A DNA stretch of 64,000 nucleotides, from positions 124,001-188,000 of the forward strand of contig NZ_CANMTH010000007.1 of the NCBI RefSeq assembly GCF_947500765.1. Reading direction: 5' to 3'. This document shows, in pieces, positions 54,201 to 63,840 of this stretch. Source of the stretch: an uncultured Formosa sp. (GTDB taxonomy: Bacteria > Bacteroidota > Bacteroidia > Flavobacteriales > Flavobacteriaceae). The number at the start of each line of letters is the position of its first letter. The stretch's first letter is position 1. The position numbers and the translations under genes are program-made. The notes below the pieces were generated by a model that was not told the origin of the DNA, did not search any database, and worked only from the letters and a program-made list of their open reading frames with translations.

Positions 54201-56177
54201 TTAGCGTCTTTTCTTTTTAGATGTATACTTTTTTTTCTTGCGCGAACCATAAGATGGTTTTTCACTACTTGCAGGGATAGCATCATCGAACGTGTTTTTT
54301 ACAGGTTTAAGATTAACTTTTTTCCAAGCTGGTTTATTTTCTTTTTTTTCAGGTATTAATACATCTAATAAATCGGACCTTCCAACCTTGTTTAAGGTTT
54401 TTTTAATCCAATCTTTGTTTTCTTGTTTATACCAAAAAAAGAAACGGTGTTGGTCGTCTTTTTCTTTTTTAGACTTAGGTGTTTTAGTTGGTTTTAAAGT
54501 GTACGGATGGTAACCACTATAATAAATAACTGTAGCAACCGTCATTGGTGTTGGTGTAAAACCTTGAACTTGTTCTAACTGAAATCCCATATCTTTGGTT
54601 TCTGCAGCTAGATTTGCCATATCTTCAACCTCACAAGCTGGATGATTTGAAATGAAATATGGAATCAATTGAAGTTTTAAATCCTTTTTTATATTAATTT
54701 TATCAAAACGTTCTTTAAACTTATGAAAATATTTAAAAGACGGTTTACGCATCAATTTTAAAACGGGATCAGACGTATGTTCTGGAGCCACTTTTAAACG
54801 TCCAGAAATATGCTTAGTCATCACTTCTTCAGTATAATCGTCTAATTCTTTTGGATCTGCGTTTTTATTAAACTCAGGGACTAACATATCATGACGAATA
54901 CCACTACCTATAAACGATTTTTTTATTTTAGGATGCTTATCTACAGCTTGATATAATTCTGTTAATGGTTTATGAGACGTGTCTAGATTACTACAAATTA
55001 CTGGAGAAATACATGACGGTGCAACACATTTATCGCAAATGGATTGTACTTTACCTTTCATCTTGTACATATTTGCAGAAGGTCCGCCAATATCAGATAA
55101 ATAGCCTTTAAAATCAGGCATATTAGCCACTTTGTCTACTTCTCTTAATACAGACTCTTGACTACGACTTGCTATAAATTTTCCTTGATGTGCCGAAATG
55201 GTACAGAAACTACACCCTCCAAAACATCCACGATGTATGTTAATCGAAAACTTAATCATTTCGAACGCAGGGATCGGGCCACGCTTATTGTATTTTGGAT
55301 GTGGTAATCGTGTGTAAGGCAAATCGAAAGACGCATCAATCTCTTCTTCTAACATCGTTGGAAATGGTGGGTTGATTACCAATTTCTTATTATTTACATC
55401 TTGTAGAATTCTATTAGCATGTAGCTTATTAGATTCTTGCTCGATGATTTTAAAGTTAGAAGCAAATTTTTTCTTATCACTTAAACACACCTCATGCGAT
55501 TGAATTTGAACATCTTCCCAATTTTTATTCTTTGGAAGCGCTTCATCTTTATCTAGTAAAAATGCGGTTTGTTTTATTGTTCTTAAACTTGAAAAAGGCA
55601 CCCCTTTTTGTAACAACTCTACAACTTCACGTAAGGGTTGTTCTCCCATTCCGTAAACTAACATATCTGCTTTAGACGTTTCTAAAATAGTTGGCATTAG
55701 TTTATCGCTCCAATAATCGTAATGTGTTACACGACGTAAAGACGCTTCAATACCACCAATTAAGACAGGGACATTAGGAAATTTATCTTTTAAAATACTA
55801 GAATATACAGAAGTTGCGTAATCGGGTCTAAACCCTTTATCACCATTTGGTGTATAGGCATCATTATCACGACGTTTTTTACTTGCTGTATAATTACTTA
55901 CCATTGGATCCATACAACCTCCTGTTACACCAAAAAATAATTTTGGAGTTCCTAGTTTTGTAAAATCTTGTAAATTATCGTTCACACTTGGTTGCGGAAC
56001 AATAGCCACTTTTAGTCCGTAACTTTCTAAAATACGGCCAATAACTGCTGGTCCAAAAGATGGATGATCTACGTAAGCATCTCCACTAAATAGAATAACA
56101 TCTAGTTCTTCCCAACCACGAAGTTTTACTTCTTTGTTAGTCGTTGGTAACCAATCTGTAAGTTTATTTTTCTGCAT
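54201..56177 (-). CDS. YgiQ family radical SAM protein
   Basis: A 658-residue protein. The start MQKNKLTDWLPTTNKEVKLRGWEELDVILFSGDAYVDHP is the family's N-terminus; the radical SAM cluster motif is HRGCFGGCSFC with Cys318, Cys322 and Cys325. Later come KGYLSDIGGPSANMYKMKG, a second Cys group (CDKCVAPSCISPVIC), VAPEHTSDPVLKLM and GFTPTPMTVATVIYYSGYHP. Length and order match YgiQ (UPF0313). The function is unknown. The start at 56177 is chosen since the longer frame to 56195 overlaps the promoter. Confidence 0.95.
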   Translation of the reverse strand: MQKNKLTDWLPTTNKEVKLRGWEELDVILFSGDAYVDHPSFGPAVIGRILESYGLKVAIVPQPSVNDNLQDFTKLGTPKLFFGVTGGCMDPMVSNYTASKKRRDNDAYTPNGDKGFRPDYATSVYSSILKDKFPNVPVLIGGIEASLRRVTHYDYWSDKLMPTILETSKADMLVYGMGEQPLREVVELLQKGVPFSSLRTIKQTAFLLDKDEALPKNKNWEDVQIQSHEVCLSDKKKFASNFKIIEQESNKLHANRILQDVNNKKLVINPPFPTMLEEEIDASFDLPYTRLPHPKYNKRGPIPAFEMIKFSINIHRGCFGGCSFCTISAHQGKFIASRSQESVLREVDKVANMPDFKGYLSDIGGPSANMYKMKGKVQSICDKCVAPSCISPVICSNLDTSHKPLTELYQAVDKHPKIKKSFIGSGIRHDMLVPEFNKNADPKELDDYTEEVMTKHISGRLKVAPEHTSDPVLKLMRKPSFKYFHKFKERFDKINIKKDLKLQLIPYFISNHPACEVEDMANLAAETKDMGFQLEQVQGFTPTPMTVATVIYYSGYHPYTLKPTKTPKSKKEKDDQHRFFFWYKQENKDWIKKTLNKVGRSDLLDVLIPEKKENKPAWKKVNLKPVKNTFDDAIPASSEKPSYGSRKKKKYTSKKKRR

Positions 56178-56184
56178 ATGGGGA

Positions 56185-56192
56185 CAAAGATA
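56185..56192 (-). promoter_or_regulatory. -7 element directly upstream of the YgiQ gene
   Basis: On the minus strand TATCTTTG (56192 to 56185) lies 7 nt before the ATG; a TTG is found 21 nt further upstream. The transcript would start within a few bases of the ATG, so the mRNA is nearly leaderless. Confidence 0.7.
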
Positions 56193-56375
56193 CAATTAAA
56201 ATCTTTTACTAATCAATACTAAAAATTAACTCCTATTAAATAAGAAATCTTTATAGTGTCTATGTCTTAAATAGTTTTATTTGGAAAGCTCCTGTTTTTA
56301 AACGTCTATTATACTTGATTTAATTACTGTTATTCAACAATTGGATGTTAATATATATATGATTTAAAGAAAAAG

Positions 56376-56412
56376 AAAGGGCTATGTAACATGTTACGTA
56401 GCCCTTTCTTTT
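56376..56412. terminator. Terminator downstream of cysK
   Basis: A 15-bp stem (56376-56390 with 56393-56407, one G-U) with an AT centre is flanked by A-rich and T-rich runs, about 60 bp past the cysK stop. Confidence 0.8.
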
Positions 56413-56468
56413 TGTAATTAATTCTAGATAGAATTTTATTGTTTTCTGTTTAGCGTATTACACTAAAA

Positions 56469-57383
56469 TTAGACTGTAAAAAGTCCGTCTATAGAAAGGT
56501 AGCGTTCTCCTGTGTCATAATTCATCGTTAATATTACTTTTTCACTAGGTGTAGTCTCTAACTGTTTTCTAACGGCAGCTAAAGATGCTCCAGTAGAAAT
56601 ACCAACCAAAATACCTTCAGTTTTTGCAATATTCTGAACTTCAGTAAAAGCTTCTTCTTTAGTTATTCTAATAGCACCATCTATTAAATCTGTATTGAAT
56701 GTTTCTGGAATAAACCCTGGACCAATACCTTGTAAAGCATGCGGGCCAGGTGCTCCTCCTGAGATTACTGGAGAGGCGTCAGGTTCTACTGCAAATACTT
56801 TTAAGTCTGAAAATTTTTCTTTCAATACTTTAGACATACCACTAATATGTCCACCTGTACCAACACCAGTAATTAAATAATCTATACCTTCAGGGAAATC
56901 TGCAACAAGTTCTAAAGCGGTTGTGGTTTCGTGGATTTTTGGATTTGCTGGATTTGTAAATTGAGAAGGCATCCAGGCATTTTTATTGCTTTCAACTAAT
57001 TCTTTAGCTTTTGCAATAGTACCTCCTAAACCTAATTCTTTAGGTGTTAATACAAGATTAGCTCCGTATGCAGCCATTAATGCTCTACGCTCTACAGACA
57101 TCGATTCGGGCATAACTAAAGTAAGTTTGTAATTTTTTACAGCGGCTACCATAGCTAAACCTATACCTGTGTTTCCTGATGTAGGTTCAATAATTTCCGT
57201 ATCCTTAGTTAAAATATTCTTTTTTTCTGCATCTTCAATCATTGCCAATGCAATTCTATCTTTTATGCTTCCTCCTGGATTGTATTTTTCAAGTTTCATC
57301 CAAACGTTTGCATTTGGAAATAATTTATTCAATTTTACTACGGGAGTGTTACCAATACCTTCTAAAATGTTATTGATTTTCAT
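56469..57383 (-). CDS. cysK: Cysteine synthase A (O-acetylserine sulfhydrylase)
   Basis: A 304-residue fold-type II PLP enzyme making cysteine from O-acetylserine and sulfide. The start [24 protein letters not shown]-Lys41 in [12 protein letters not shown], the substrate loop [13 protein letters not shown], and the phosphate-binding [10 protein letters not shown] are all present, as are [18 protein letters not shown] and [11 protein letters not shown]. Length is normal. It is monocistronic, with the terminator above; the 344-bp upstream gap presumably contains its control region. Confidence 0.95.
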   Translation of the reverse strand: MKINNILEGIGNTPVVKLNKLFPNANVWMKLEKYNPGGSIKDRIALAMIEDAEKKNILTKDTEIIEPTSGNTGIGLAMVAAVKNYKLTLVMPESMSVERRALMAAYGANLVLTPKELGLGGTIAKAKELVESNKNAWMPSQFTNPANPKIHETTTALELVADFPEGIDYLITGVGTGGHISGMSKVLKEKFSDLKVFAVEPDASPVISGGAPGPHALQGIGPGFIPETFNTDLIDGAIRITKEEAFTEVQNIAKTEGILVGISTGASLAAVRKQLETTPSEKVILTMNYDTGERYLSIDGLFTV

Positions 57384-57727
57384 ATATTTTATTAATGCTT
57401 AAGTCTGTAATACTTAAAGGGTTCCTAATAATAATGTGTGTTTTGAAAAATTTCGAGGTTTAACTCGATTTTTCAGAAGTATAAAATTAATGTTTTTTAC
57501 GTAAAAATATATCAGAAATCTCTTATTTCTTGAGCTTCTAGAGTTGGAGTGTGTGACGTTATAAAACCTGAATAACCTCAAGTTTTTAATTTTTAGTAGC
57601 TAGGTTTAAATACTTTTTTATTTATTGTAAAGTTGTCTGTTTTTCTTTTTTTAATAGAAATCAGCTTCAAAAAATCAATAACATTATTTTTAAAAACTAT
57701 CTTTACATTAACCATAATCGCAGACTC
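57384..57727. other. Divergent promoter region between cysK and the sugar kinase gene
   Basis: About 344 bp with no gene. It contains a weak hairpin CGAG-GTTTAA-CTCG around 57463-57476 and, on the + strand, TATCTTTA (57698-57705), one base off the -7 consensus, 22 bp before the kinase ATG. Confidence 0.5.
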
Positions 57728-58648
57728 ATGAAAGTTATTACACTTACCATAAACCCGGCTTTAGATAAAAGTGCTAAAGTAGATGAAATGACTCCTTTTG
57801 ATAAATTAGAGTGTTACAACATAACATATCATCCAGGAGGTGGCGGTGTAAATATATCTAGAGTGCTACACAGACTCGCTATAGAAAGTTATTGTATGTT
57901 TCCTTATGGTGGTAAAACAGGTGAGCATTTGGTCGAGTTGCTGCAAGAGCAACGCGTACATGTTGTTAGTACAACAATTTCTAATTTAACTAGAGAGAAT
58001 TTTGCGGTTTTTAATACCGATACTAAATTACAATACCGTTTCGGGATGCCAACAAGTCCGTTTTCAGAACAAGAATTAGCTCCTTTAGAAATCCTTATTA
58101 ACAAACAAGTGTCTGATGGAGATATTTTTGTAATAAGCGGTAGTCTACCAAAAGGATTACCAACAAATTATTACTCTAAAGTTATAGCAAACTTAACGGC
58201 AAAAGGCGTAAAAGTTATTGTAGATACTTCTGGACCTGTATTTAATGAAGTTTTAAAAAACGAGTTATTTTTAATAAAACCCAATAAAAAAGAACTAGCA
58301 CGTTTGGCAGGGAAAGACAGAATGACTTCTGCCGAGCAGGAAGCTTTTGCTTTAAAAATGGTTACAGATAATATTGCGAAATACGTAGTGGTATCTTTAG
58401 GAAAAGATGGTGCTTTTATGGCTCACAAAAATGGTATTGAATACGTTTCAGCTCCTGTGATTTCTGTAAATAGTACCATTGGAGCAGGAGACAGTATGGT
58501 TGCAGGTTTAATTTATGCCATTACCCAAAACGAAACGCCTAAAAATATGTTGCGTTGGGGAGTTGCCTGCGGTGTTGCTGCAACTTTAAGCGAAGGATCT
58601 GATTTGGCTCATCCAGAAAACATCGATAAAATTTTAAAATTAGTATAA
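57728..58648 (+). CDS. PfkB-family hexose kinase (1-phosphofructokinase type)
   Basis: A 306-residue ribokinase-fold kinase. ITLTINPALDKSAKVDEM and YHPGGGGVNISRVLHRL are the N-terminal fructose-binding signature, and GSLPKGLPTNYYSKVI, FLIKPNKKELARL and SLGKDGAFM follow. The catalytic base is in the ATP-binding STIGAGDSMVAG segment, Asp255 in GAGD. The family covers 1-phosphofructokinase, tagatose-6-phosphate kinase and 6-phosphofructokinase II; the substrate cannot be chosen by eye. It is a single gene with no PTS gene beside it. Confidence 0.9.
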   Translation: MKVITLTINPALDKSAKVDEMTPFDKLECYNITYHPGGGGVNISRVLHRLAIESYCMFPYGGKTGEHLVELLQEQRVHVVSTTISNLTRENFAVFNTDTKLQYRFGMPTSPFSEQELAPLEILINKQVSDGDIFVISGSLPKGLPTNYYSKVIANLTAKGVKVIVDTSGPVFNEVLKNELFLIKPNKKELARLAGKDRMTSAEQEAFALKMVTDNIAKYVVVSLGKDGAFMAHKNGIEYVSAPVISVNSTIGAGDSMVAGLIYAITQNETPKNMLRWGVACGVAATLSEGSDLAHPENIDKILKLV

Positions 58649-58841
58649 GTTCATTTGCTTAGTTTTTTAGAAGCTATATCCTGCTTTTTACTATATCTTT
58701 TTTATGAAAAATAAAAAAGGATGCCGTTTCAATCAGGGCTAAACACACGAGTAAATATTGTTTTTATTTCTATAGTTTTAAACCCTCTAATAACATGTAG
58801 TCGTACTTTAATATATAAGAATCAACTTAGCTCTTAGTATT

Positions 58842-59477
58842 TTATAATGTGGTAGATTTTCTTTTCTTTTTAACGAAATATAATAACACAGCAGCAAGTA
58901 ATATACTCGTTAAGTATAGTCCGTATTTTAAATTAGGATTGGTTTCTTTAACGATTCGTTTTTGCCACTTTCCATTTACAAGTTCTATGTTTATTTCTTG
59001 GTTATTATCTCTGTCTAAAGTGTATTTATCTTTAGGAAATTCATCTAATAAAAAGATAGCCACAGATTGATTATTATATATGTCTTTAAATAATTTATTC
59101 TGTAAATGAATCGCATTTACGGTTTCAGGTAATCCAATAATTTCGGCAACTAATTTAGTTTCATGACCTAAAAATACTTTTGGATTCTTGAACTGTAAAG
59201 TATCTTTTTTATTAATAATAATTGAAAAACTATTCTTAAAATGGTTAAGAACTAAATCTTGAAATTCTTCTGGAGATTTATAAGCACCTTGGCCGTTAAT
59301 GTAATTTACCTCTTGCTGAAATGCTGTTAATGAGCTATTAATTTGTATAACAATTTGTCCAGTTTCAGTTTTAGAAATAATAATATTAGATAAATCTGGG
59401 TTGTGAGCACATACCAAATTACTGAATAACAATATACCGAATACGCATAATTTAATGAGATTTTTTTTACAATGCAT
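58842..59477 (-). CDS. Exported protein with C-terminal membrane anchor, partner of the YHYH gene
   Basis: A 211-residue exported protein. The start at 59477 (MHCKKNLIKLCVFGILLFSNLVCAHNP) gives a signal peptide and overlaps the end of the YHYH gene by 11 nt; the frame to 59519 is longer but unlikely. The mature domain (SNIIISKTETGQIVIQINSSLTAFQQEVNYI) appears beta-rich, and a single membrane helix with a KKKRK tail ends the protein (about residues 184-206). No named family is known to me. Overlapping reading frames mean translation is coupled with the YHYH lipoprotein, and the two probably act together. Confidence 0.75.
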   Translation of the reverse strand: MHCKKNLIKLCVFGILLFSNLVCAHNPDLSNIIISKTETGQIVIQINSSLTAFQQEVNYINGQGAYKSPEEFQDLVLNHFKNSFSIIINKKDTLQFKNPKVFLGHETKLVAEIIGLPETVNAIHLQNKLFKDIYNNQSVAIFLLDEFPKDKYTLDRDNNQEINIELVNGKWQKRIVKETNPNLKYGLYLTSILLAAVLLYFVKKKRKSTTL

Positions 59478-60537
59478 ATTCCCCTCGTAAGCCATCAATA
59501 AAATTATTGTTTCCTGCATTATCTACGTGATAATGATATCCTCTTGTATCGTCATAATGTCCTCTAGATTCATCTAAATCAGTATACTCTTTTCCGTTAG
59601 CATCTGTGTTTTCGTATATTCCGTAACCATCAAAAGCATAACCAATCATTGCGGCATGACCATCTTTTTGTACTATTTTTTTAGAGACACCTGTCGCAGC
59701 ATGGTAGTGATAGCCTTCGTTTAAGTTTATATGTCCGCCAGCATCATCAAAAGGCGCAATGGTGTAGGCATTTAAAATATTATCTACTGGTGCAGGTGCA
59801 TTAAACACAACTCCGTTAAATGCTAAACCTCTATTAGATGGCATTGTAGAATTTCCTTCTGGGCCAGGATGTCCTTCAGGTCTTTCTCTTTCTTCTCCTT
59901 CTGGTCTTTTAGGTCTTTCGTGGCCTTCAGGTCCATTTTGTCCTCCTCTAGGTCCTTTGTTAAAACTATAAGCAGTAGGTGCTTTTTTAGGTGTTACAGG
60001 AATATAATATGTATGTTGCATGTCGTTTATATAAGACGGTAAACATTCTACACAATAGTTTTGATATTCTTCTCCTACATTTGGATTAGCAGCATCTCTG
60101 CATTCTTGTTCTGTTTGTGTTTTTGTGATTTCTCCCGTGTCTTTATCGTATAACATCCAAGTATCATCTTTATAAAAAGTCGCTAAATTTTTTACAAATG
60201 TTCCATCTACATCATACACTTTTCCATCATTTAACCAAATTCCTCCAGCAGAGGCATTGTCAGAAATATTGCTAGGACACCAAGGTCCCATTTCATGGTC
60301 TGTAGGTGTTGCTTTAGAGACTATTTTATAACAATCGGCAGTAGTACCATCAGACAATGTTCTGCTTACAATAGTAATTGGTTCTACTAATCCAGCAGTT
60401 AAAAAATTATCGCTTTTTACAGAAATGGTTACTTTATCTTGAGGTATAGTTGCTGTGTTAGAATTATTGTTTTTACACGAGTATAAGCCTATGAATAATA
60501 GACCGATTACTAGAATCTTAAATTGGTTTTTTTGCAT
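59467..60537 (-). CDS. YHYH-domain lipoprotein
   Basis: A 356-residue lipoprotein (lipobox LYSC, Cys21). Two copies of the name-giving motif are seen: EGYHYHAATG (about residue 277) and RGYHYHVDNAG (about 334), with DGYGIYE between, as in the YHYH family. Before them lies a Cys-bearing region (ECRDAANPNVGEEYQNYCVECLP) and a low-complexity stretch rich in Gly, Pro, Glu and Arg (residues 196-230). The His/Tyr pairs suggest metal binding (inference). It is followed, with an 11-nt overlap, by a small anchored protein. Confidence 0.85.
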   Translation of the reverse strand: MQKNQFKILVIGLLFIGLYSCKNNNSNTATIPQDKVTISVKSDNFLTAGLVEPITIVSRTLSDGTTADCYKIVSKATPTDHEMGPWCPSNISDNASAGGIWLNDGKVYDVDGTFVKNLATFYKDDTWMLYDKDTGEITKTQTEQECRDAANPNVGEEYQNYCVECLPSYINDMQHTYYIPVTPKKAPTAYSFNKGPRGGQNGPEGHERPKRPEGEERERPEGHPGPEGNSTMPSNRGLAFNGVVFNAPAPVDNILNAYTIAPFDDAGGHINLNEGYHYHAATGVSKKIVQKDGHAAMIGYAFDGYGIYENTDANGKEYTDLDESRGHYDDTRGYHYHVDNAGNNNFIDGLRGEYAL

Positions 60538-60957
60538 ATTAGTTTATTTAAAATTTCTTAAAAATAGAAAAGCTTCAATTATTTCAGAGACTCTTCATCA
60601 AAGGAAACCAGAGGAAAGATAGTGTTTTTATTAAGAATAATTTTAAGAGATTTAAGTCTTTTAAAGTAATATTATGTGTTTATAATCTCATTTTTATTAG
60701 GTATAAGCATACTTAAATATTACAATTTCAGTCTTGTAATTGTTTTTTTGTAAAATATATTGATTTTTAAATGCTATAAATTTTAACCAGTACTATAATA
60801 TAATAGCTTAATCTAGTTGTTGTTAAGTGTTAATTTATTGTCAGAATATATATAATAACATGTGTTTATATAAATAATTATCAATTTTTAATGAAATGCA
60901 TGAAAGGTATGTCGATTACTTTCGGCTAAAGTTTAAGTTTAATTTAAAAATAAATTG
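60538..60957. other. Divergent spacer between the YHYH gene and the DUF6503-like gene
   Basis: About 420 bp with no gene or strong hairpin; it contains the promoters of both flanking operons. I see no full consensus promoter. Confidence 0.55.
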
Positions 60958-61767
60958 ATGCACTCACTAAAATTAGTTTTAATCCTATTTACTGTTGGAT
61001 TCTTTACATCTTGTAATAATAAAGAAAAGAAGGAGGTTCCAGAAGTTATAAAAGAAGAAGTAATTGTGCCTGAAAAAGCACCCGTTTTATTATCTGAATC
61101 TCAAAAAATAATAAAAGAAGCGATTGCTGCACATGGAGGCGATTTGTACGATTCTGCTAATTATTCATTTGTTTTCAGAAAAAATACTTTTCAATTTAAA
61201 AATGATAAATCTAATTACGAATACACAAAATTGTATAAAAAAGGAGATTCAGCAATAATAGATGTTTTAAAAAATGGACATTTTACTCGAACTGTAAACA
61301 ATAAAATAGTAGAGTTATCTGATAAAGCTATTGCAAGCGGAACAGGTTCTATAAATTCTGTTATCTATTTTGCAACACTTCCTTATAAACTAAACGACAA
61401 AGCTGTTAACTCTAAACTTATTGAAAGTATTAACGTAAAAGGAAAGAATTATGATGCCATACAAGTTACTTTTAATGAAGAAGGGGGTGGGGAAGATCAT
61501 GATGATCAATACTTTTATTGGATAAATAAAGACACTAAAAAAATAGATTATTTAGCCTATAACTACAGCGTAAATGAAGGTGGAGTAAGATTTAGAGTTG
61601 CTTATAATACAAGAGTTGTAGATGGAATTACGTTTCAGGATTATACAAATTATGAAGCTGAGGTTGGTACACCTTTAAAAGATTTACCAATACTATTTGA
61701 AGCTAATAAACTGAAAGAACTTTCGAAAATAAAAACTGAAAACGTAATTAATTTAAATAAACAATAG
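60958..61767 (+). CDS. DUF6503-like lipoprotein
   Basis: A 269-residue lipoprotein. The frame begins at TTG 60955, but ATG 60958 (MHSLKLVLILFTVGFFTSC) is the natural start, with Cys19. A Lys/Glu/Val spacer leads to a domain with SQKIIKEAIAAHGGDLYDSANYSFVFRKN and DDQYFYWINKDTKKIDYLAYNYSVNEGGVRFR, a pattern I recall as DUF6503 of flavobacteria (from memory). Folding resembles LolA-like or outer-membrane lipoprotein-sorting domains, as expected for a protein that handles lipid. It precedes a DUF2911 gene by 1 bp, so the two form an operon. Confidence 0.75.
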   Translation: MHSLKLVLILFTVGFFTSCNNKEKKEVPEVIKEEVIVPEKAPVLLSESQKIIKEAIAAHGGDLYDSANYSFVFRKNTFQFKNDKSNYEYTKLYKKGDSAIIDVLKNGHFTRTVNNKIVELSDKAIASGTGSINSVIYFATLPYKLNDKAVNSKLIESINVKGKNYDAIQVTFNEEGGGEDHDDQYFYWINKDTKKIDYLAYNYSVNEGGVRFRVAYNTRVVDGITFQDYTNYEAEVGTPLKDLPILFEANKLKELSKIKTENVINLNKQ

Positions 61768-61768
61768 A

Positions 61769-62347
61769 ATGAAAAGAATACTACTTATTGCAGCAATTGT
61801 ATTAGCGGGAACGACAGTAAACGCACAAGAATTTGATAAAATGGATAAAAGTACAATGGATCGTGCTTACTATCCCGCAGGAGCAGCACACGATCGTACT
61901 TTTGAAAAAGATGCCGTTAAACAAAAAGCATTAACACCACAAATAAGAGTAACATATTCTCGTCCGGCAAAAAAAGGGAGAGTTGTTTTTGGTGAACTTT
62001 TAAAATTTGGACAACCTTGGAGAGTTGGTGCTAACGAGTCTACAGAAATATTATTTATGAATGATGTTAAATTTGCTGGAAAAGACATTAAAGCAGGCCG
62101 TTATTCTATAATTATTATTCCTACTGCAACAGAGTGGACCTTAAAACTGAATACAGAATTAGATGGTTGGGGAAATTACAGTTACGATACGAGTCATGAT
62201 ATTGCTAGTTTAAGTGTGCCTGTAACAAAAAGCAATAAAGAAATTGAAAACTTATCTATTGCACTTTATGAAGCTTCTCCTAAAACTGTACACCTAAAAA
62301 TTGGTTGGGATACTACCGTTGCAGAGTTTCCTATTACTATAAAATAA
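61769..62347 (+). CDS. DUF2911 family exported protein
   Basis: A 192-residue exported protein with signal peptide MKRILLIAAIVLAGTTVNAQ. The DUF2911 core is clear: TPQIRVTYSRPAKKGRVVFGELLKFGQPWRVGANESTEI, KFAGKDIKAGRYSIIIIP and DWGNYSYDTSHDIASLSVPV-type segments. Function unknown; the family is common in Bacteroidota envelopes. It is translated right after the DUF6503-like gene (1-bp gap) and ends at a strong terminator. Confidence 0.9.
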   Translation: MKRILLIAAIVLAGTTVNAQEFDKMDKSTMDRAYYPAGAAHDRTFEKDAVKQKALTPQIRVTYSRPAKKGRVVFGELLKFGQPWRVGANESTEILFMNDVKFAGKDIKAGRYSIIIIPTATEWTLKLNTELDGWGNYSYDTSHDIASLSVPVTKSNKEIENLSIALYEASPKTVHLKIGWDTTVAEFPITIK

Positions 62348-62368
62348 GTAGTTATACTTTACAACAAT

Positions 62369-62402
62369 AAAAAAAGCGAAAACAGATGTTTTCGCTTTTT
62401 TT
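62369..62402. terminator. Bidirectional terminator between DUF2911 gene and panE
   Basis: A 13-bp stem (62371-62383 with 62388-62400), an AGAT loop and long A and T runs lie between convergent genes. Confidence 0.9.
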
Positions 62403-62420
62403 ATGCAAACTTATTACATC

Positions 62421-63353
62421 TTATTTTAGATTAGAGCGTTCCCTTATTTTATTGCTCATTTCTTTATAATTGGTTGTGTTAATTCCGAACTTTTCACCCA
62501 TTTGTATCACGTAATCTACTAGTATTGCTTTTTCTGTGTACTTATTTTGGTTCTCAAAATCTAACTGAAGAGAAGATTTGGATTTATAAGGAAAATTAGA
62601 AACCATTCCTAAGGCATCTTTTATATCTTTTTTAGTTAAATTAATGTCGTATTTATGTGCTAATACCTGTACTTCCTTCATCATTTCTTCAAGCTTAATC
62701 ATATGCTTTGGCGATTCGGCTAATTCTCCAAATGTAATATTTAGAGCCGTCGTCATTGCAGATAAAGGAGAGACAAAAAGATATTTTTTCCATAATATAT
62801 CTTTCACATCTTTGGTGTAAACGGCACTTAAACCGCCTTTAATTAATATGTCTTCAACCCATTTGAAATCTAAATTATTATTGTTTCCAAAAAATAGTTT
62901 TCCTGGTCCTCCAAGGTGTTTTACAATTCCTGGTTTTTCTATGTTTGAAGCCACATAAATACAACCTTCAAGGATGTTAGAATAATTGTGAGAAAGTGTA
63001 TTTTCAATTGCATTTTTTGCATTGACTCCATTTTGTAATGGAATGATTACGGTATCTTTTTTAATACAATCCTGATAATAACGCATTGCACTCTCTAGTG
63101 AATATGATTTTGTAGCAACGATTAATATATCTAATAAACCGATGTCTTTTGGATTATCAGATGCTAAATAAGGTTTAGATGTAATAGTTTTTCCTTCTGT
63201 AATTAAAGATAATCCATTCGTGTTAATACTTTCTTTTGTTTTATTACGACAAATAAAGATTATTTTGGTTTCTGGATCGCTTTCATAATTCTTGGTTAAT
63301 TTAGCACCAATGAAACTACCAATTCCACCCATTCCTAAAATTCCTATGTTCAT
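62421..63353 (-). CDS. panE: 2-dehydropantoate 2-reductase (ketopantoate reductase family)
   Basis: A 310-residue NADP-dependent reductase of the ApbA/PanE family. The start MNIGILGMGGIGSFIGAKL holds the Rossmann GxGGxG motif; VATKSYSLESA, IIPLQNGVNA and DILWKKYLFVSPLSAMTTAL are the conserved catalytic region (Lys in the last). The C-terminal helical domain follows (residues 170-310). It would act in pantothenate synthesis, but distant members reduce other 2-oxoacids, so the specific activity is likely rather than certain. Confidence 0.88.
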   Translation of the reverse strand: MNIGILGMGGIGSFIGAKLTKNYESDPETKIIFICRNKTKESINTNGLSLITEGKTITSKPYLASDNPKDIGLLDILIVATKSYSLESAMRYYQDCIKKDTVIIPLQNGVNAKNAIENTLSHNYSNILEGCIYVASNIEKPGIVKHLGGPGKLFFGNNNNLDFKWVEDILIKGGLSAVYTKDVKDILWKKYLFVSPLSAMTTALNITFGELAESPKHMIKLEEMMKEVQVLAHKYDINLTKKDIKDALGMVSNFPYKSKSSLQLDFENQNKYTEKAILVDYVIQMGEKFGINTTNYKEMSNKIRERSNLK

Positions 63354-63570
63354 GTTTTTCGATTTTATTTTAATTATACACGTTTTTTGTGCCCTATAAT
63401 ATTGGGTTTGTATTGTTCTAAATTAAGCTACAAATCACTTTATTTAATTCTGTCGTTTTATTTATGCATTAATTTCAAAAATCGATTGTAATTAATTGCT
63501 ATAACCGGTTTCATAACACTAAACAGCTTTCTACTTTTTTACTTGATCTATAATTTAATGTCTATTGTAA

Positions 63571-63753
63571 TTAATCTTTTTTATGTTCTTGTTCTGTATG
63601 AATTTGATTTCCGTTAATCATTTTATCTTCATCATATATAGCATTAGACATGCCAAGCATAATTGCTGTAATAATTAAAATAAGTTTTCTTTTTATCCAA
63701 TAGGCGAGTTGTTTGAATTGCTTCAAACGGATGTTTTTGTGTTGTTTATACAT
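63571..63753 (-). CDS. Small membrane protein, unknown function
   Basis: A 60-residue reading frame: MYKQHKNIRLKQFKQLAYWIKRK, then one hydrophobic segment (LILIITAIMLGMSNAIY, about residues 24-40) and a polar tail with a His and Glu/Lys cluster. The shape, basic start plus TM plus acidic tail, suggests a real small protein rather than a chance frame, but no family is known to me. It is monocistronic in the gap between panE and the right edge. Confidence 0.5.
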   Translation of the reverse strand: MYKQHKNIRLKQFKQLAYWIKRKLILIITAIMLGMSNAIYDEDKMINGNQIHTEQEHKKD

Positions 63754-63814
63754 TTTAGTAATGATAAATGGTTAGATATTTTTTTTATCATTTTTATGCA
63801 GATTTTGCATAAAT

Positions 63815-63840
63815 GTATAGCGTTTATATAAACGCTATAC
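63815..63840. repeat. Perfect 26-bp palindrome, with a second inverted repeat beside it
   Basis: Arms of 13 bases centred at 63827/63828 (outer GTATAGCG, inner TTATATAA) are exact reverse complements. Just upstream, TTTATGCA (63793-63800) and TGCATAAA (63806-63813) form another perfect inverted repeat with 5 nt between. Two adjacent dyads 20 bp apart suggest an operator. The stop of the partial minus-strand frame below lies inside it. Confidence 0.75.
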
